A stretch of DNA of 64,000 nucleotides from Lachnospiraceae bacterium AC2031 (GTDB lineage Bacteria > Bacillota > Clostridia > Lachnospirales > Lachnospiraceae), in contig JIAB01000001.1 in the NCBI GenBank assembly GCA_000687975.1, positions 2,952,001 through 3,016,000 on the forward strand, given 5' to 3'. The translations under genes were made by a program, and so were the position numbers. Below the pieces are notes generated by a model. The model worked only from the letters and a program-made list of their open reading frames with translations, did no database searches and was not told where the DNA came from. The first letter of the stretch is position 1; every line of letters begins with the position of its first letter. Of the stretch, positions 15,365 through 23,931 are shown one piece after another.

Positions 15365-18025
15365 GTGTTTATGAAAAAGTATGAAGTAACCGGAATGAGC
15401 TGTGCCGCATGTCAGGCACGAGTTGAGAAGGCTGTGTCAGGTGTTGCAGGTGTTAAGTCCTGTTCTGTCAGCCTTCTTACTAATTCTATGGGAGTAGAGG
15501 GCACAGCCAGTGATGATGAAATAATTAAAGCTGTTGAGGCGGCTGGATATGGCGCATGTTCTATGGAATCAAATGGCATATCAGGCGCTGCTGCAATTGA
15601 AGAGTCCTTACAGGATAAGGAGTCTCCAGTTTTAGTGCGTCGTCTGATCAGTTCTGCAGTTCTTTTGGTATGCCTGATGTACCTATCCATGGGACATATG
15701 ATGCTGGGATGGCCTATTCCTTCTGGTTTACATAATCCTGTTGCGGTGGCATGTGTTGAGATGATACTTGCCATTGTGATAATGATCATAAATAAGAAGT
15801 TTTTTACCAGCGGATATAAGTCGCTATTTCATGGCTCACCTAATATGGATACACTGGTGGCTCTAGGAAGTACAGCATCCTTGGGATATAGTCTGGTGGA
15901 GTTTTATCTTATCATTAAGACAAGTAATAATGGCGATATGGATACTGCCATGAAATATGCTATGAATCTTTACTTTGAATCTGCTGCAATGATCCCAACG
16001 CTTATCACTATTGGTAAGCTTCTGGAAGCAAAGTCTAAAGGAAGAACCACTAATGCCTTGAAGAGTCTTATAGCTCTTTCACCTAAAGAAGCGACTATCA
16101 TTGATCATGATAAAGAGAAAAAGGTTTCTATAGATGAAGTTAAAGTAGGGGATATATATATTCTTAAAGCTGGTGACTCAGTACCGGTGGATGGAATAGT
16201 AATAGAAGGAAGTTCCGCAGTAGATGAGTCAGTACTTACAGGAGAGAGTATTCCAGTGGACAAGGCAGAAGGAGATAAGGTTTCTGCTGGTACAATAAAT
16301 ACAAATGGCTTCTTAAAATGTAAGGCAACTAGGGTAGGAGAAAATACAACTCTTTCACAGATTCAGAAGCTGGTCAGTGATGCGGCGGCAACTAAGGCAC
16401 CACTTGCAAGGATCGCCGATAAAGTTTCGGCAGTTTTTGTTCCTTCGGTAATGGGGATTGCTGCGATAACATTTGTCGTCTGGGTACTGCTTGGGCAGAC
16501 TCCTGGTTTTGCTATAGCAAGAGCAATATCGGTTCTTGTAATCAGTTGTCCTTGTGCTCTTGGACTTGCAACACCAGTTGCAATAATGGTGGGAAATGGA
16601 GTCGGCGCAAAGAACGGTATTCTATATAAAACTGCGGAGTCCCTCGAGACAGCGGGACGTATTGGTGTGGTGGTACTAGATAAGACCGGAACTATCACTA
16701 AGGGAACTCCGGAGGTTACTGATGTTATCCCAGCTGATGGCGTTAGTAGTGAAGAACTACTAAGTATTGCTTATAGTCTTGAAAAAAGGTCGGAACATCC
16801 ACTTGCCAGAGCAGTGACTGAGTATGTTGATAGTAATATAGATAATCTTAATATATCTGATGCTTTGCAGATAACTGATTTTGAGACTATGGCAGGAGTT
16901 GGTGTTAAGGCAAAAATCAGTCAGGCTTTCTCTGCTGAAGGATGGAGTATAGATGCGGGAAGCAGAGTGGAAGGTGGCAGCCTTAGTTATATTTCAAGCA
17001 GGCTTTCAAAGGAAAGGCAGAAGAGTGAAGCTGATGCGGCCTTAGCTGAGGAACTTGCATCCAGTGGGAAGACACCGCTTCTTTTTGAAATTGATGGAAA
17101 ACTGCTTGGAACTATTGCAGTTGCAGATCCGTTGAAAGATGATAGCATAGAAGCTATAAAAGAACTGAAACAGATGGGCGTTTATACAGTTATGTTAACT
17201 GGAGACAACGAAACCACTGCCCATGCTATAGCTGATAAAGTCCTTGTAGATAAATATATTGCAGGAGTAATGCCTGATCAGAAAGAAAAGGTGATTTCTG
17301 AGGTTCAAAAAATTATGTCAACCAAATCGAAGGTTGCCATGGTCGGTGATGGAATAAATGATGCAGTAGCGCTGACAAGAGCGGATGTTGGGTTTGCTAT
17401 AGGTGCAGGTACAGATGTGGCGGTTGATGCAGCAGATGTTGTACTTATGAAGAACAGCATCAAAGATGTGGCGGCTGCAATACGTCTCAGTCGAAAGACT
17501 ATAACAAATATACATCAGAATCTGTTCTGGGCATTTTTCTATAATGTGTTATGCATTCCGCTTGCTATGGGAGTGTATGGTATAGCCATGAAGCCTATGT
17601 ATGGTGCTGCGGCTATGGCATGCTCCAGTGTGTTTGTTTGTCTAAATGCATTGAGACTTAATCTTGTCAGAGTCTATGATTCAAGTAGAGATAAGAATAA
17701 GGGTTCAGAAATACTAAATCTAACTGATACTATTGAAAAAATTAAAAATAGCATAGCTGATGATAAAGAGAGTAATAATAATGATATAGAAAATAATAAA
17801 GAAGGAGAAGATAAGATGAAGAAAGTGATCAAAATCGAAGGAATGATGTGCGCTCATTGCGAGGCTACAGTGAAGAAAGCTCTTGAGGCAATCGATGGAG
17901 TATCTAGTGCAGTTGCAAGCCATGAAAAGGGTATAGCTGAAGTCGAACTTAGTTCAGATGTGGCTGATGATGTTCTTGCAAAAGCAGTTACAGATAAGGA
18001 TTATGAAGTCCTTGGTATAGAGTAG
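15365..18025 (+). CDS. copA: Copper-exporting P1B-type ATPase with N- and C-terminal metal-binding domains
   Basis: 886 residues from GTG 15365 (ATG 15371 is equally possible). The N-terminal HMA domain has MSCAAC. Eight membrane helices include CPC in SCPCALG, the Cu(I) ligand motif. Catalytic motifs are present: DKTGTITKG with phospho-Asp439, the HP motif SEHPLARA, and MVGDGINDA. YN in the seventh helix and MACSS in the eighth mark the Cu(I) class. After an Asn/Lys-rich linker, residues 818-886 are a second HMA domain (MMCAHC) of CopZ size. It exports Cu(I) from the cytosol. A copZ gene is normally separate; here it is fused, with an internal start that could release it. Confidence 0.94.
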   Translation: MFMKKYEVTGMSCAACQARVEKAVSGVAGVKSCSVSLLTNSMGVEGTASDDEIIKAVEAAGYGACSMESNGISGAAAIEESLQDKESPVLVRRLISSAVLLVCLMYLSMGHMMLGWPIPSGLHNPVAVACVEMILAIVIMIINKKFFTSGYKSLFHGSPNMDTLVALGSTASLGYSLVEFYLIIKTSNNGDMDTAMKYAMNLYFESAAMIPTLITIGKLLEAKSKGRTTNALKSLIALSPKEATIIDHDKEKKVSIDEVKVGDIYILKAGDSVPVDGIVIEGSSAVDESVLTGESIPVDKAEGDKVSAGTINTNGFLKCKATRVGENTTLSQIQKLVSDAAATKAPLARIADKVSAVFVPSVMGIAAITFVVWVLLGQTPGFAIARAISVLVISCPCALGLATPVAIMVGNGVGAKNGILYKTAESLETAGRIGVVVLDKTGTITKGTPEVTDVIPADGVSSEELLSIAYSLEKRSEHPLARAVTEYVDSNIDNLNISDALQITDFETMAGVGVKAKISQAFSAEGWSIDAGSRVEGGSLSYISSRLSKERQKSEADAALAEELASSGKTPLLFEIDGKLLGTIAVADPLKDDSIEAIKELKQMGVYTVMLTGDNETTAHAIADKVLVDKYIAGVMPDQKEKVISEVQKIMSTKSKVAMVGDGINDAVALTRADVGFAIGAGTDVAVDAADVVLMKNSIKDVAAAIRLSRKTITNIHQNLFWAFFYNVLCIPLAMGVYGIAMKPMYGAAAMACSSVFVCLNALRLNLVRVYDSSRDKNKGSEILNLTDTIEKIKNSIADDKESNNNDIENNKEGEDKMKKVIKIEGMMCAHCEATVKKALEAIDGVSSAVASHEKGIAEVELSSDVADDVLAKAVTDKDYEVLGIE
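17816..18025 (+). other. Possible internal translation start producing a CopZ-like 69-aa chaperone
   Basis: Inside copA, in the same frame, GAAGGAGA at 17801-17808 precedes ATG 17816 at an ideal distance. Starting there yields a complete small copper chaperone with GMMCAHC and nothing else. The linker just before it is low complexity, as expected at a fusion joint. This is inference from the ribosome site; it may only ever be made as part of CopA. Confidence 0.4.
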
Positions 18026-18101
18026 TTTACATAAAATTAACCTAATAAAAATATAAGATTTTAAGAAAAATAATTTCGTTAAAATTGACGGAAATTTTAA
18101 G

Positions 18102-18130
18102 TTGCACGTGATGGCCCTTTATAGTAGAGT
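18102..18130 (+). promoter_or_regulatory. Possible promoter of the flavodiiron gene
   Basis: TTGCAC at 18102-18107 and TAGAGT at 18125-18130 with a 17-base spacer; the -10 match is weak. Confidence 0.35.
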
Positions 18131-18167
18131 TATGGGGTACGAATTTTCTTAGGGGAGGACAGCATAA

Positions 18168-19352
18168 ATGGTTACAAATATTTCAGATGCAATAAAGTAT
18201 GTTGGGGTTGATGATCATGAGATAGATCTGTTCGAGGGACAGTATATTGTTCCTGACGGAATGGCTTATAATTCATATGTTATATTAGATGAAAAGACAG
18301 CAGTTATGGACACTGTTGATGGAAACTTTACTGATGAGTGGATTGCAAATGTTAAGGAAGCTCTTGGTGGTAGAGATCTTGATTACATTGTTGTACAGCA
18401 TATGGAACCTGATCATTCAGGAAGCTTTGGAAAGGCTATAGAGGTCTTCCCAAATGCAAAGATAGTTGGTAATGCGAAGACATTTGTCTTTATTGGACAG
18501 TTCTTTGATGGACTTGATATAGAAGATAGAAAGGTAGTGGTTACTGAGGGTGATACATTATCACTTGGTACACACGAGCTTTCTTTTGTTCTGGCTCCTA
18601 TGATTCATTGGCCAGAGGTTATGATGACTTATGAGAAGAGTGAGAAAGTATTCTTCTCAGCAGATGCATTTGGTAAGTTTGGTGCACTGGACTTTGATGA
18701 TCCAGAGGGCTGGGCTTGTGAAGCAAGACGTTACTATTTTGGAATCGTTGGTAAGTATGGTGTTCCAGTTCAGGGACTTCTTAAGAAGGCAGCAGGTCTT
18801 GATATTCAGAAGATTCTGCCACTTCATGGACCAGTACTTCCAATGCCAGGTGATGATCTTAGCTACTATATAGATACCTATAATACATGGAGCAGCTATG
18901 AGCCAGAAACTCATGGAGTTTTCGTAGCTTATGCTTCGATTCATGGAAATACAGCAAAGGCTGCTAAAAAGCTGGCAGAGATGCTGGAAGCAAAAGGAGA
19001 GAAGGTTGCAATCTCTGATATTTGCAGAGAGGATATGGCTGAGTGTGTTGAAGATGCATTTAGATATGACCGTATGGTTATCTGCGCATCCAGCTATGAT
19101 GGCGGTATCTTCCTTCCAATGCATGATTTCCTGAATCATCTTACTGTTAAGACATATCAGAACCGTAAGGTATTTGTTATGGAAAATGGATCTTGGGCTC
19201 CAAGTGCTGCAAGAACAGCTAAGGGTATCATCGAGGGCTGGAAGAATGTAACTCTTCTTGACCCAGTAGTAACAATAAAGAGCACTATGAAGGATAGCGA
19301 TATCCCTAATATAGAAGCACTGGCTGACGCTATAGTTGAGGCTGGAAAATAA
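18168..19352 (+). CDS. Flavodiiron protein (FprA-type A flavoprotein)
   Basis: 394 residues, the standard two-domain length. The N-terminal metallo-beta-lactamase-like domain holds the diiron ligands: His78, Glu80, Asp82 and His83 in HMEPDH, then the His in MIHWPE, the Asp in SADAFG and the His in PLHGPV. The C-terminal flavodoxin domain starts at about residue 255 with ASIHGNTAKAA, the FMN phosphate loop. In anaerobes this enzyme reduces O2 to water or NO to N2O. AGGGGAGG precedes the ATG. Only 12 bases separate it from the PurF-like gene, so they are co-transcribed. Confidence 0.94.
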   Translation: MVTNISDAIKYVGVDDHEIDLFEGQYIVPDGMAYNSYVILDEKTAVMDTVDGNFTDEWIANVKEALGGRDLDYIVVQHMEPDHSGSFGKAIEVFPNAKIVGNAKTFVFIGQFFDGLDIEDRKVVVTEGDTLSLGTHELSFVLAPMIHWPEVMMTYEKSEKVFFSADAFGKFGALDFDDPEGWACEARRYYFGIVGKYGVPVQGLLKKAAGLDIQKILPLHGPVLPMPGDDLSYYIDTYNTWSSYEPETHGVFVAYASIHGNTAKAAKKLAEMLEAKGEKVAISDICREDMAECVEDAFRYDRMVICASSYDGGIFLPMHDFLNHLTVKTYQNRKVFVMENGSWAPSAARTAKGIIEGWKNVTLLDPVVTIKSTMKDSDIPNIEALADAIVEAGK

Positions 19353-19364
19353 AAGGAGTTAACA

Positions 19365-20783
19365 ATGGGCGGATTTTTTGCAACAGCATTAAAGAGTGAT
19401 TCAGTATTTGATCTTTTCTACGGAACAGATTATCATTCACATCTTGGAACAAGAAGAGCAGGACTTGTGGTACATGGAAGAAATGGTTTCAACAGAGCCA
19501 TTCATAATATCGAGAATGCACCATTTAGAAGTAAGTTTGGTAAAGATGTGCATGAGATGGAAGGAAATCTTGGTATAGGTTGTATTTCTGATTACGATCC
19601 TCAGCCACTGCTTGTTCGTTCACATCATGGAACATATGCGATCGCATGTGTTGGTAAGGTTAATAATTCTGATGCGCTTATCGAAGAAGTATTTAAGACT
19701 GGTGGATTCCATTTCCAGATGATGAGTTCTGGAGAAGTAAATAAGACTGAGCTTACAGCTGCTCTTATCAATCAGAAGGACAACATCATTGAGGGTATTA
19801 AATACGCTCAGGATTCTATTGATGGATCCATGACAATCCTTCTTCTTACTCAGGATGCAGTATATCTTGCAAGAGATAAGTATGGTCGTACTCCGATCGT
19901 TGTTGGATATAAAGAGGGTGAAGGATTCTGCGCTGCATTTGAATCTTTCTCTTATCTGAACCTTGGATATAAGGATTTTAAGGAACTTGGACCTGGCGAG
20001 ATTGATGTTATGACTCCAGAAGCAGTAACTGTTATGGAGAAGCCAGGTGAGAAACTTCGTATTTGTACATTTCTTTGGGTATATTATGGATATCCATCAT
20101 CAAGATATGAAGGTTTATCTGTAGAGGAAATGAGATATAACTGTGGTGCAGCTCTTGCTAAGAGAGATGGCTTCACAAAGAATGAGATTGACTCTGTAGC
20201 TGGAGTTCCTGATTCAGGAACAGCTCATGCTATGGGTTATGCAAATGAGTCTGGAGTTCCATTCTCAAGACCATTTATAAAGTATACACCAACATGGCCA
20301 AGATCATTCATGCCTACACATCAGGATAAGAGAAACCTGATTGCAAAGATGAAGCTTATCCCTGTACATGAATTGATCGATGGAAAGAAGCTTCTTCTTA
20401 TTGACGACTCAATCGTTCGTGGAACACAGCTTCGTGAAACAACAGAATTCCTGTATGAGAGCGGTGCTAAAGAAGTACATATCAGACCTGCTTGTCCACC
20501 GCTTCTCTTTGGATGTAAGTATATTAACTTCTCAAGATCAAACTCAGAGATGGAGCTCATCGCAAGAAGAGTTATCGCTGAGGAAGAGGGCGAGAATGTA
20601 GAGAGAACAATCTTAGATGATTACGCTAATCCAGATTCAGACAGATATCATCTGATGCTTGAGAAGATCAGACAGAAGCTGAACTTTACATCACTTAAGT
20701 TCAACCGTCTGGATGATATGATCGAAGCAACTGGAATGAGCAAGGATCAGCTTTGTACCTATTGTTGGGATGGAAGAGAATAA
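19365..20783 (+). CDS. Amidophosphoribosyltransferase-like (PurF-family) protein without the N-terminal Cys
   Basis: 472 residues. It has the PurF architecture: an N-terminal glutaminase-like domain (TDYHSHLGTRRAGL, then NLGIGCISDYDPQPLL) and a C-terminal PRPP transferase domain with LLIDDSIVRGTQL and FSRPFIKYTPTWPRSF. The end, LCTYCWDG, is typical. But the protein begins MGGFF, where PurF has MCGI; the Cys that attacks glutamine is replaced by Gly. It therefore probably cannot use glutamine and might use ammonia, or do something else with PRPP. It lies 12 bases after the flavodiiron gene and far from other purine genes in this window. Confidence 0.88.
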   Translation: MGGFFATALKSDSVFDLFYGTDYHSHLGTRRAGLVVHGRNGFNRAIHNIENAPFRSKFGKDVHEMEGNLGIGCISDYDPQPLLVRSHHGTYAIACVGKVNNSDALIEEVFKTGGFHFQMMSSGEVNKTELTAALINQKDNIIEGIKYAQDSIDGSMTILLLTQDAVYLARDKYGRTPIVVGYKEGEGFCAAFESFSYLNLGYKDFKELGPGEIDVMTPEAVTVMEKPGEKLRICTFLWVYYGYPSSRYEGLSVEEMRYNCGAALAKRDGFTKNEIDSVAGVPDSGTAHAMGYANESGVPFSRPFIKYTPTWPRSFMPTHQDKRNLIAKMKLIPVHELIDGKKLLLIDDSIVRGTQLRETTEFLYESGAKEVHIRPACPPLLFGCKYINFSRSNSEMELIARRVIAEEEGENVERTILDDYANPDSDRYHLMLEKIRQKLNFTSLKFNRLDDMIEATGMSKDQLCTYCWDGRE

Positions 20784-20788
20784 TATTA

Positions 20789-20820
20789 CAGCCAGCGTTA
20801 CCGCTGGCTGTTTATTTATT
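20789..20820. terminator. Terminator after the PurF-like gene
   Basis: CAGCCAGCG at 20789-20797 pairs with CGCTGGCTG at 20802-20810, with a 4-base loop, then TTTATTTATT. It overlaps the stop of the convergent rlmH gene. Confidence 0.87.
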
Positions 20821-21313
20821 TATGATAAGGTTCGTTGTTAATGATTCGATGAGCTCGGTAGATCTGTTCTAGAAGAATTACTCTCATAAGCTGATGTGGG
20901 AATGTCATTTTGGAGAAGCTTAGGTGGAAGTTAGCTTTTTGAATTACAGAATTATGTAAACCAAGTGAACCTCCGATAATGAAGATGAGATGACTGAATC
21001 CATCTAGTCCCCAGTTACTGATCTTATCAGCCAGCTGTTCGCTTGTGAGATTTTTACCATCTATCTCAAGAGTGATAACATATGTATCGGTTCCGGCACC
21101 AGTACTGTCAGGAATATATTTAAGAAGCCTTGAGGCTTCTTTTTCTTTTATCTGATCCTCAACTGTTTCACTGGCATTATCTGGTGTCTTTTCATCAGCC
21201 ACCTCTATGATATTAAGAGTGCAGTAGCGGTTAAGTCTTTTGCTATATTCAGCTAAGGCATCTCTATAGAACTTTTCTTTGATCTTACCAACACATAATA
21301 TATCTATCTTCAT
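20816..21313 (-). CDS. rlmH: 23S rRNA (pseudouridine-1915-N3)-methyltransferase
   Basis: 165 residues, near the usual 155-160. Signature regions: MKIDILCVGKIKEKF, a C-terminal knot with LIFIIGGSLGL, LSFSKMTFPHQLMRVILLEQIYRAHRI and the end NNEPYHK. It methylates pseudouridine 1915 in helix 69 of the assembled 70S ribosome. A short linker around residues 68-80 with extra Gly/Thr residues explains the slightly greater length. AAAGGAA precedes the ATG. It is monocistronic. Confidence 0.96.
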   Translation of the reverse strand: MKIDILCVGKIKEKFYRDALAEYSKRLNRYCTLNIIEVADEKTPDNASETVEDQIKEKEASRLLKYIPDSTGAGTDTYVITLEIDGKNLTSEQLADKISNWGLDGFSHLIFIIGGSLGLHNSVIQKANFHLSFSKMTFPHQLMRVILLEQIYRAHRIINNEPYHK

Positions 21314-21365
21314 AGTAATTCCTTTCTTTATTGAGACGCTTTCCGTATGGAATATGTCTCATTCG

Positions 21366-21394
21366 TTGTAATTATAGCGGAGATAGTTTATAAT
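21366..21394 (+). promoter_or_regulatory. Promoter of the VanZ gene
   Basis: TTGTAA at 21366-21371 and TATAAT at 21389-21394 with a 17-base spacer. Confidence 0.6.
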
Positions 21395-21464
21395 TTCTAC
21401 CTGGATTAAGTTATGCATTGTTTCTTTCTAATGCATGACATGAAGAAGGTAAAGGATTTAATAT

Positions 21465-22121
21465 ATGGATTCACAGGAAAATAGGGAACTGATAAGCGAA
21501 GAAAGTGTTAGCAAGGAAAATGTCAGCGAAGAAATAAGTAAAAAGAAGAGACCAAGTATTAGAAAGATTATTTTTTGGATACTCGCCATAGCAATGATGG
21601 TTATGATCTTTGTTTTCTCATCAAAGACAGCTGATGATTCAACTGAGGAAAGTCACAGAGTTGGAAAATTTATTGGATATATGCTTGAGTATGATTTTCA
21701 GAACTGGACAGAAGATGCCCAGAATAGATATGCTCAGAAATATGATCATGTAATTAGAAAGACGGCCCATTTTCTTGAGTATATGACTTTGGCAATTCTC
21801 ATTTTTGGTGCTGTGTATGATTCACCATATGAAGTAGAGGATGAGGATGAGGATGAGGAATCCGAAGATGCAGCTAAAAAGATAAAGAAGTATGAGCTAT
21901 CTGATGTAAAGAAAAAAAGAAAGAAGATAGATGCAAAGAATACTCGAATTCCTTGGTGCTTTGCAACTCTCTATGCTATAAGTGATGAGTTTCATCAGAC
22001 TTTTGTATCGGGACGTTCTGGAGAGCCTCTGGATGTTTGTATAGATGGTTCCGGTGCGCTTCTGGGAGTGCTTCTCGCTTTTGCAATTACCAAGCTTATT
22101 GGAAAATATATTAATTCATAA
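21465..22121 (+). CDS. VanZ-family membrane protein
   Basis: 218 residues. After a charged N-terminus (about 35 residues) come four membrane helices with the VanZ motifs FVFSSKTADDS, VIRKTAHFLEYMTLA and DEFHQTFVSGRSGEPLDVCIDGSG. VanZ proteins are linked to teicoplanin or lipoglycopeptide resistance in enterococci, but chromosomal copies without van genes, as here, have no settled role. An unusual acidic-then-basic loop (about residues 124-165, with EDEDEDEES then KKIKKY and KKKRKK) separates the second and third helices. There is no vanA-type operon nearby. Confidence 0.87.
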   Translation: MDSQENRELISEESVSKENVSEEISKKKRPSIRKIIFWILAIAMMVMIFVFSSKTADDSTEESHRVGKFIGYMLEYDFQNWTEDAQNRYAQKYDHVIRKTAHFLEYMTLAILIFGAVYDSPYEVEDEDEDEESEDAAKKIKKYELSDVKKKRKKIDAKNTRIPWCFATLYAISDEFHQTFVSGRSGEPLDVCIDGSGALLGVLLAFAITKLIGKYINS

Positions 22122-22122
22122 A

Positions 22123-22169
22123 AAAATGTGTCAAGAATTCTGTTTTTAACCAGAATCTCTTGGCACATT
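22123..22169. terminator. Bidirectional terminator between the VanZ and SulP genes
   Basis: AAAATGTG...AGAATTCTG pairs imperfectly with CAGAATCTCTTGGCACATTT and is flanked by A- and T-runs, suiting the convergent genes. Confidence 0.75.
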
Positions 22170-23837
22170 TTAGGTTATATATTCTTCCAGGATAGCCATG
22201 CAGGTTTCGATGTCTTTCTGGACAGTTCCATTTTCCAGAAGTTCACCTGCTCCATAGCGGCTTAATTCGTTATTTACGATGCCGTCATTTTCTGCAAAGA
22301 AGAAACGGATATCTCTTTTTGAAAGACTCTTTGTAAGCGCCATCAGTCTATCTGTGGCGGTTATATCAACGTTATTGATACCGCTGGCATTGATGATGAC
22401 AGTGTGAGTATCTTCATTTATGGCATCTTCAATATCTGATACGAAAGTATCAATATTTGCAAAGAAAAGATTTCCTCCAAATCTGTATATGACCACACCA
22501 GGGATAGGTTCTGCATCCTCATGGGCTTTTAGAGAGTAGTAGCCCTCGTGTCCTTTTCTTATTCCTACCAGGGTACGTGGAGGAGATACAGCTTCACTTA
22601 TTACTGCGATGAAGGAGAGGATCACTCCGATAATAACACCATATACGGTTCCAAAGAAAAGTACGCCAACAGCAGCTGATACAAATATCCAGAAGTCACG
22701 TTTACTCATCTTGTGGAGCCTTATAGCCATATGAAACTCACAAGCAGATAGAAGTGCAGCTACGATGATGCCTGTCAGTATTGGTACAGGCATGAGAGGG
22801 ATGAATCTTGTACAGAAAATAAGTATTATGGCCATAGATATGGAAGCAGAGATACTCATTATCTGGGAGCGTCCACCGAACTGACGAACTATGCTTGTAC
22901 GGGATACACTGGCATTTACAGGACAGCAGCCGAATACTGCAGATACGATATTGGCCATGGAGTAGGCCAGCACTTCGCGGGATGTGTCGAGTTCGTAACC
23001 GTCTGACGTGGCATTTGCCTTTGAAGCAAGCATGGTTTCTGACATGATGACAAGTGCAATCGTAAGTGCCGAGAATCCAAGATCCGGCAGGATACTTAGG
23101 TCTATATGCAGTAGCTTCGGAAGGGGAAGTCCTGCAGCGGTTTCTGGGAGGATTTTTACTCCATAGTTTTCAAAATGCAGTCCCACATTTAGAAGTATAC
23201 CAATGACAAGCATGACTACCGACATAGGAAGCTTTGGAACAAGCTTTCTGAAAACAAGTATAAGGATTACTGTTGAAACGCCCAGAATAAACGACAGAGG
23301 ATTAAAGATAGAAAGCTCTGATATCATATGAAGTACCAGTTCAGGCAGTTCGCCGGTTCCTGGGTTTCCTCCCCAGAGCTTAGGAAGTTGCATAGAAATG
23401 ATCTCCAGACAGATACCTGTGATAAAGCCGCCCATAACTGGGACTGAGATATATTTGACAGCCCGTCCTGCTTTAAGAAGGAAGAACAGGAGGAGCCATA
23501 GTCCTACTAGAAAAGTGAGAACGGGAATAGCATTTACCGCCTCATCGCTGCCGCCTGCAATCTGAAGTGCTGCGATGGTGCCTCCTGTAAGTGCTGCGGG
23601 AGCTGCATCAACACCGAATACAAAGTCATATGACGTTGTGATGATTCCGAAAACTAAAATAGGTAGAAGTGAGCCGTAAAGGCCGTAAATCATAGGAAGT
23701 CCTGCAATCTGTGCATACCCCATGGATATAGGGATTGAGACCAGGGCAACTATTATGCCTGAGAGTATGTCCTTCAGTATAAAAGAAGGCGTGTATCCCT
23801 CTGGAAATTTAGTTTTTAGATATCCTTCACGATTCAT
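22170..23837 (-). CDS. SulP/SLC26-family anion transporter with STAS domain
   Basis: 555 residues. About 12-14 membrane helices are followed by a C-terminal STAS domain (residues ~440-555, with FRFGGNLFFANIDTF replaced here by YRFGGNLFFANIDTF and VIINASGINNVDITA). The family signature near the N-terminus, SGIIVALVSIPISMGYAQIAGLPMIYGLYGS, is clear. It likely carries sulfate, bicarbonate or a dicarboxylate; the substrate is not readable. It starts at ATG 23837 and is monocistronic. A second, distinct SulP gene lies at 56.7 kb. Confidence 0.91.
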   Translation of the reverse strand: MNREGYLKTKFPEGYTPSFILKDILSGIIVALVSIPISMGYAQIAGLPMIYGLYGSLLPILVFGIITTSYDFVFGVDAAPAALTGGTIAALQIAGGSDEAVNAIPVLTFLVGLWLLLFFLLKAGRAVKYISVPVMGGFITGICLEIISMQLPKLWGGNPGTGELPELVLHMISELSIFNPLSFILGVSTVILILVFRKLVPKLPMSVVMLVIGILLNVGLHFENYGVKILPETAAGLPLPKLLHIDLSILPDLGFSALTIALVIMSETMLASKANATSDGYELDTSREVLAYSMANIVSAVFGCCPVNASVSRTSIVRQFGGRSQIMSISASISMAIILIFCTRFIPLMPVPILTGIIVAALLSACEFHMAIRLHKMSKRDFWIFVSAAVGVLFFGTVYGVIIGVILSFIAVISEAVSPPRTLVGIRKGHEGYYSLKAHEDAEPIPGVVIYRFGGNLFFANIDTFVSDIEDAINEDTHTVIINASGINNVDITATDRLMALTKSLSKRDIRFFFAENDGIVNNELSRYGAGELLENGTVQKDIETCMAILEEYIT

Positions 23838-23931
23838 AATTCAAATATACACTATGGCTCCTGGTGCTTGCAAGATTTAGTGTGATTTGTTAAAATCAAT
23901 GAGGTTTTGTGAAGGTGATTGGAGAAAAATT

